NCBI GenBank assembly: GCA_903893795.1
Contig: CAITNO010000027.1
Coordinates: forward strand, 23,281-87,280
Source of the DNA: Candidatus Hydrogenedentota bacterium
Lineage (GTDB): Bacteria > Hydrogenedentota > Hydrogenedentia > Hydrogenedentales > CAITNO01
Length of the DNA stretch: 64,000 nucleotides
Direction: 5' to 3'
Shown: piece by piece, positions 61,497 through 64,000 of the stretch
Position numbering within the stretch: position 1 is the stretch's first letter
How the letters are laid out: every line of letters starts with the position of its first letter
The notes under the pieces: generated by a model
Databases searched by the model: none
Told to the model about the DNA's origin: nothing
Seen by the model: the letters and a program-made list of their open reading frames with translations, nothing else
Translations under genes and position numbers: made by a program

Positions 61497-62657
61497 CTAT
61501 TTCACTTCCGACACCGGCCGCGGCCTTGGACCCTGCGCGGTGACGTCGATGAGCCGATATTTGCCGTTGATCTCGGCGGGCACGGCGACCATGGGCGTGG
61601 TGCCCCAGGGCATGACCTCGCCCTCTTCCGGTTTCAGTTCCCGGTGGATGTGGCCGAAGAGCAGCAGGTCGAGCGGGTCGTCCACAAAGAGCGTCATCTG
61701 CGCGCGCATGCCCATGGTCGGCTCGTAGCGGTGGGTGAGACCGATTACCCAGCGGCAGGGCTTGAGTTCGCGCCGGTACTCCTCGAGCAGTCCGTCCTGC
61801 TCGCCCAGACTGTCGGCGACCACAAAATCCTTGGTGTCGAAGGCGAGATAGCCGTCGCGGCCGAAAGTGAAGCGATAGGTCAGCGGGCCGAAAAAGCTCT
61901 CGTAGTGCAGCGCGGTGCGGTCATGGTTGCCGGGGCACACAAAGGTGGGCACGGCGCAGGTGTCGAGCACTTCCATAAATTTGCTGAACTGGTCCGGGAT
62001 GCCGTTGTGCGTCAGGTCGCCGGTGATCACGGCGAAGGCCGCGTCGGAATCGTTGACCGCGGCCACGGTCTTGCGCAGGGTCTCCACCGACCCGCCCGGC
62101 ACGTCCTCATTGCCAATGTGAACATCGCTCAGATGGGCGATGATGTAGTACTCGGGGAACTCCTTGAAGACATACACGGCCCGGACGGTGGTGTCGGTCT
62201 TGCCGCCAGCCGCGCATTCCAGCGACCACGCGCCAACAGCCGCCCCGGCGGGCACGGCACAGTGGGCGCGGAAACTGCCGCCGGGCAGCGGCGTCCATTC
62301 CGCCGTGACCTGCAGCACGTTCCCGTCACGCAGTATCTTCATCTCGCCCTTTTCGCGGAGCACCGCGTCAAAGGTGCCGCCGGGCGCCGCCAGCGCGGGC
62401 ATGCCGTTGTTGGGCGTGATGATCAAGTCGAGCAGGCCCGACGCGTCGCGGGCATGGCCGGACAGGGGAAGCAGAACCAGCAGCACCGCAAGCACAAGAG
62501 GCGCACGCCTGCCCCAAGTCCCCCTTTGAAGGGGGTGCCGCGAAGCGGCGGGGGATGTAGGCCGCTGCGCCACAGCCCAAGTGCTTCTTCTGCCCCCCCT
62601 GTGTTCAAAGGGGGACTTAAAACAGGCCATCGGTCGGGACTGTGGCGTGGTGCTCAT
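61497..62657 (-). CDS. Secreted metallophosphoesterase with a repeat element in its N-terminal coding region
   Basis: 386 aa from ATG 62657, whose ATGA overlaps the stop of the upstream propeller gene. Calcineurin-type motifs are complete: SDVH (D178, H180), TGDLTHN (GD 213-214), GNHD (243-246), H309 and GHIH (335-338). Residues 75-165 form a beta-sandwich before the catalytic domain. The hydrophobic signal core (APLVLAVLLVLLPLSGHA) only begins at residue 52. Residues about 14-48 are encoded by a 103-bp palindromic element (62516-62618), so the leader has a 50-residue arginine-rich extension. Substrate unknown. If the element broke the original start, a GTG near residue 54 may be used instead. 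Confidence 0.82.
   Translation of the reverse strand: MSTTPQSRPMACFKSPFEHRGGRRSTWAVAQRPTSPAASRHPLQRGTWGRRAPLVLAVLLVLLPLSGHARDASGLLDLIITPNNGMPALAAPGGTFDAVLREKGEMKILRDGNVLQVTAEWTPLPGGSFRAHCAVPAGAAVGAWSLECAAGGKTDTTVRAVYVFKEFPEYYIIAHLSDVHIGNEDVPGGSVETLRKTVAAVNDSDAAFAVITGDLTHNGIPDQFSKFMEVLDTCAVPTFVCPGNHDRTALHYESFFGPLTYRFTFGRDGYLAFDTKDFVVADSLGEQDGLLEEYRRELKPCRWVIGLTHRYEPTMGMRAQMTLFVDDPLDLLLFGHIHRELKPEEGEVMPWGTTPMVAVPAEINGKYRLIDVTAQGPRPRPVSEVK
62516..62618. repeat. 103-bp MITE-like palindromic element
   Basis: Terminal inverted repeats AAGTCCCCCTTTGAA (62516-62530) and TTCAAAGGGGGACTT (62604-62618) are perfect 15-mers. Inside the left end, CCCCCTT-TG-AAGGGGG and GCCGC-GAA-GCGGC form two further hairpins. 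The ends match a type of dispersed repeat seen in many bacteria. It lies inside the reading frame 61497-62657. No clear target duplication is visible. Confidence 0.85.
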
Positions 62658-63778
62658 TTGCCCGCCCCCTTCACTTTCTTTGCCTTGGGCTTGAACGCGG
62701 GAGCAAGAGCGCATCCCGCATCCTTCGTCAACGGCACCGGCGTGCCGCCCGCCGCCAGCACCGCCCAGATCTGCGGCGCGCCGGAACGGTCGGAAACGTA
62801 GGCAACCCACTTGCCGTCGGCCGACCATGCGGGGCTCCAGCAGTCATACTCGGTGCCGACATCGATGGGGGTCACATTGCCCGTGCCCACCATCACTTTG
62901 TACACCCCGCGCCGCCCGTCGCGAAAGGACTCAAAAGCCATCCACTTGTTGTCGGGCGACCACACGGGGTTCCAGTCCGCCGCGCGGTGGTTGGTCATGT
63001 TGACGATGCCGCGGCGCCCGATGACAAAGATCTCGCGGTCGCCGCCGTCGTTGGACTCATAGGCAATTTGCCGTCCCTCGCCGTCCGGCTCGATGCACCA
63101 CTCCACATAGCGCGCGCTGTCCTTGATCAGCAGCGGCAGCATCGGCACGGCGTTCGCCGCCGTGACCAGCAGGATCTCGGTGCTCATTTTGCCCGGCGCG
63201 CCGGTGATGCCCGCCGCCACGAGCGCGCCGCTCTTTTCGGCGTCATCCTTGAGCGCCACCAATGCGGCCGCCGCGTCCTTGTCCTCCTCCGAGGGGTCCA
63301 TCGCCTTCATCAGGTCCAGCGAGGGCAGCCAGACAGGACGCATGGCGGAAGTCTTTTCCCCGCCCCAGCGCGTTTCGGCGCCCGAGTCCAAGTTGCATAC
63401 GACGGTGTAGAAATGTGTCGCCCCGTCATCTTCGGCGGCCCAGGCGATGCGTTTGCTGTCGGGCGCCCAGCGCGGCTCCAGGTTTGTGGGATGGGACGCG
63501 CCGAGGACCTGCTGGTTTGACCCGTCGGGACCGGCCACGCAGATGGCCATGCCCTTGTCCGTGCGCGTTTCAAAGGCCAACCGCTGCCCGTCGGGCGACC
63601 AGCGGGGCGCGCCGTCATGGTTTCCGCGTCCAGCGCGGACAGCCTGCCCCGATTCGAGGTCGAGCACCATCACACACTGGTCTTCCTGTTCGGTCCCGGC
63701 CGTATAGGCCAGCGTGCCCGATGGTCCGGCGGCTGTCATCCAGCCCACGGCGAGCGCGGCGTGAAGTATAAAACTCAT
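62654..63778 (-). CDS. TolB-like WD40/PD40 beta-propeller, secreted
   Basis: 374 aa with a short signal peptide (MSFILHAALAVGWMTAA). PD40-type blades are plain: APRWSPDGQRLAFET, EPRWAPDSKRIAWAAE, NPVWSPDNKWMAFES and SPAWSADGKWVAYVSD. The blade set is interrupted near 155-215 by a helical insert (PSEEDKDAAAALVALKDDAEK). Such propellers act in protein interaction or as periplasmic scaffolds. GGGAG lies 8 nt before the ATG. It is coupled to the metallophosphoesterase gene by a 4-nt overlap and may hold that enzyme. The C-terminus is lysine-rich (KPKAKKVKGAGK). Confidence 0.85.
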   Translation of the reverse strand: MSFILHAALAVGWMTAAGPSGTLAYTAGTEQEDQCVMVLDLESGQAVRAGRGNHDGAPRWSPDGQRLAFETRTDKGMAICVAGPDGSNQQVLGASHPTNLEPRWAPDSKRIAWAAEDDGATHFYTVVCNLDSGAETRWGGEKTSAMRPVWLPSLDLMKAMDPSEEDKDAAAALVALKDDAEKSGALVAAGITGAPGKMSTEILLVTAANAVPMLPLLIKDSARYVEWCIEPDGEGRQIAYESNDGGDREIFVIGRRGIVNMTNHRAADWNPVWSPDNKWMAFESFRDGRRGVYKVMVGTGNVTPIDVGTEYDCWSPAWSADGKWVAYVSDRSGAPQIWAVLAAGGTPVPLTKDAGCALAPAFKPKAKKVKGAGK

Positions 63779-63805
63779 GCGGACAACTCCCGCGGCAACA
63801 CGCTA

Positions 63806-63837
63806 TTTGGAGTGCGGCGGCAACGACGCCGCTTTGG
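63806..63837. repeat. TTTGGA...GCTTTGG palindromic repeat, copy 2
   Basis: 32 nt, 29 identical with 31776-31807, inner stem GCGGCG/CGCCGC. First of four small palindromes packed into 63806-63973. Confidence 0.85.
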
Positions 63838-63866
63838 ATAAAGGTCTTGTTCGCCCCCTTCTTCTC

Positions 63867-63917
63867 GTTCCCAAGTTGCACTTGGGAACACACTTGTCCG
63901 CGAAGTTGCACTTCGCG
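63867..63917. repeat. Two tandem palindromes with TGC loops
   Basis: GTTCCCAAGT-TGC-ACTTGGGAAC (63867-63889) and CGCGAAGT-TGC-ACTTCGCG (63899-63917), perfect stems of 10 and 8 bp sharing the centre AAGTTGCACTT, 9 bp apart. Confidence 0.85.
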
Positions 63918-63953
63918 CCCCCGGGATATGGCCGCACGCATTCCAGAATGTGG

Positions 63954-63973
63954 GACAGCCGCCCTCGGCTGTC
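63954..63973. repeat. GACAGCCG palindrome, copy 3 (inverted)
   Basis: GACAGCCG-CCCT-CGGCTGTC, perfect 8-bp stem; the complement of copy 1 including its loop. Confidence 0.85.
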
Positions 63974-64000
63974 GTCCCCTGGTGTTGGTTGCATGCTGAC

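Overview
The window is about 64 kb of high-GC chromosomal DNA from a diderm (LPS-making) bacterium. Evidence for an outer membrane is BamA, Skp/OmpH, LpxD, a fused LpxC-FabZ and an MsbA-like ABC exporter. The fused LpxC-FabZ, the many secreted sugar-active enzymes, a Tat-exported sugar isomerase, a Lys/Ala/Pro histone-H1-like protein and a bacterial SET protein together suggest a member of the PVC / Hydrogenedentota-like neighbourhood. This is inference; there is no rRNA or other marker that settles it. No tRNA, rRNA, CRISPR array, prophage or complete insertion sequence was seen.

Layout. 1-6.5 kb (+): 3' end of a ClpC-type ATPase, bamA, skp, lpxD, lpxC-fabZ, an envelope-biogenesis operon with overlapping or close genes. 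6.5-14.5 kb: a duplicated secreted protein, a secreted glycoside hydrolase (-), a membrane metallophosphoesterase, the MsbA-like exporter and a coupled lipoprotein. 14.5-15.2 kb: a solo GIY-YIG nuclease gene flanked by two 117-bp palindromic repeats. 15.2-25.2 kb (mostly -): comM, a SET protein, secreted carbohydrate-active or beta-helix proteins, a sugar isomerase, the H1-like protein, and a coupled winged-helix / unknown-protein gene pair behind an AT-rich promoter. 25.6-31.7 kb (+): lipase, PanE-like reductase, YfhO-like membrane protein, rhaA. 32.2-35 kb: a repeat-rich secreted protein cut by an in-frame TGA. 35.1-39.5 kb: a methyltransferase-RNase D fusion (-), a nucleotide-sugar epimerase, a 46-aa peptide, an SGNH hydrolase, thioredoxin (-). 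39.7-55 kb: surface-polysaccharide region with two tandem GT-C paralogs, GT2, DUF2304, methyltransferase, an amidotransferase fusion, a flippase, and a convergent giant methyltransferase/glycosyltransferase protein. 55-64 kb (mostly -): HAD hydrolase, YyaL-like thioredoxin-domain protein, GH123/DUF4091 protein, a coupled TolB-like propeller and metallophosphoesterase.

The genes fit a lifestyle of building a complex LPS/polysaccharide envelope while degrading external glycans (rhamnose isomerase, GH-like enzymes, pectate-lyase fold). The most unusual feature is non-coding: the intergenic DNA holds several unrelated families of small, near-perfect palindromes. One 117-bp family brackets a nuclease gene, and a 103-bp family appears to have inserted in frame into the 5' end of a gene. 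Good sigma70-type promoters (TTG-rich -35, 17-bp spacer, TATAAT-like -10) are visible before several genes.
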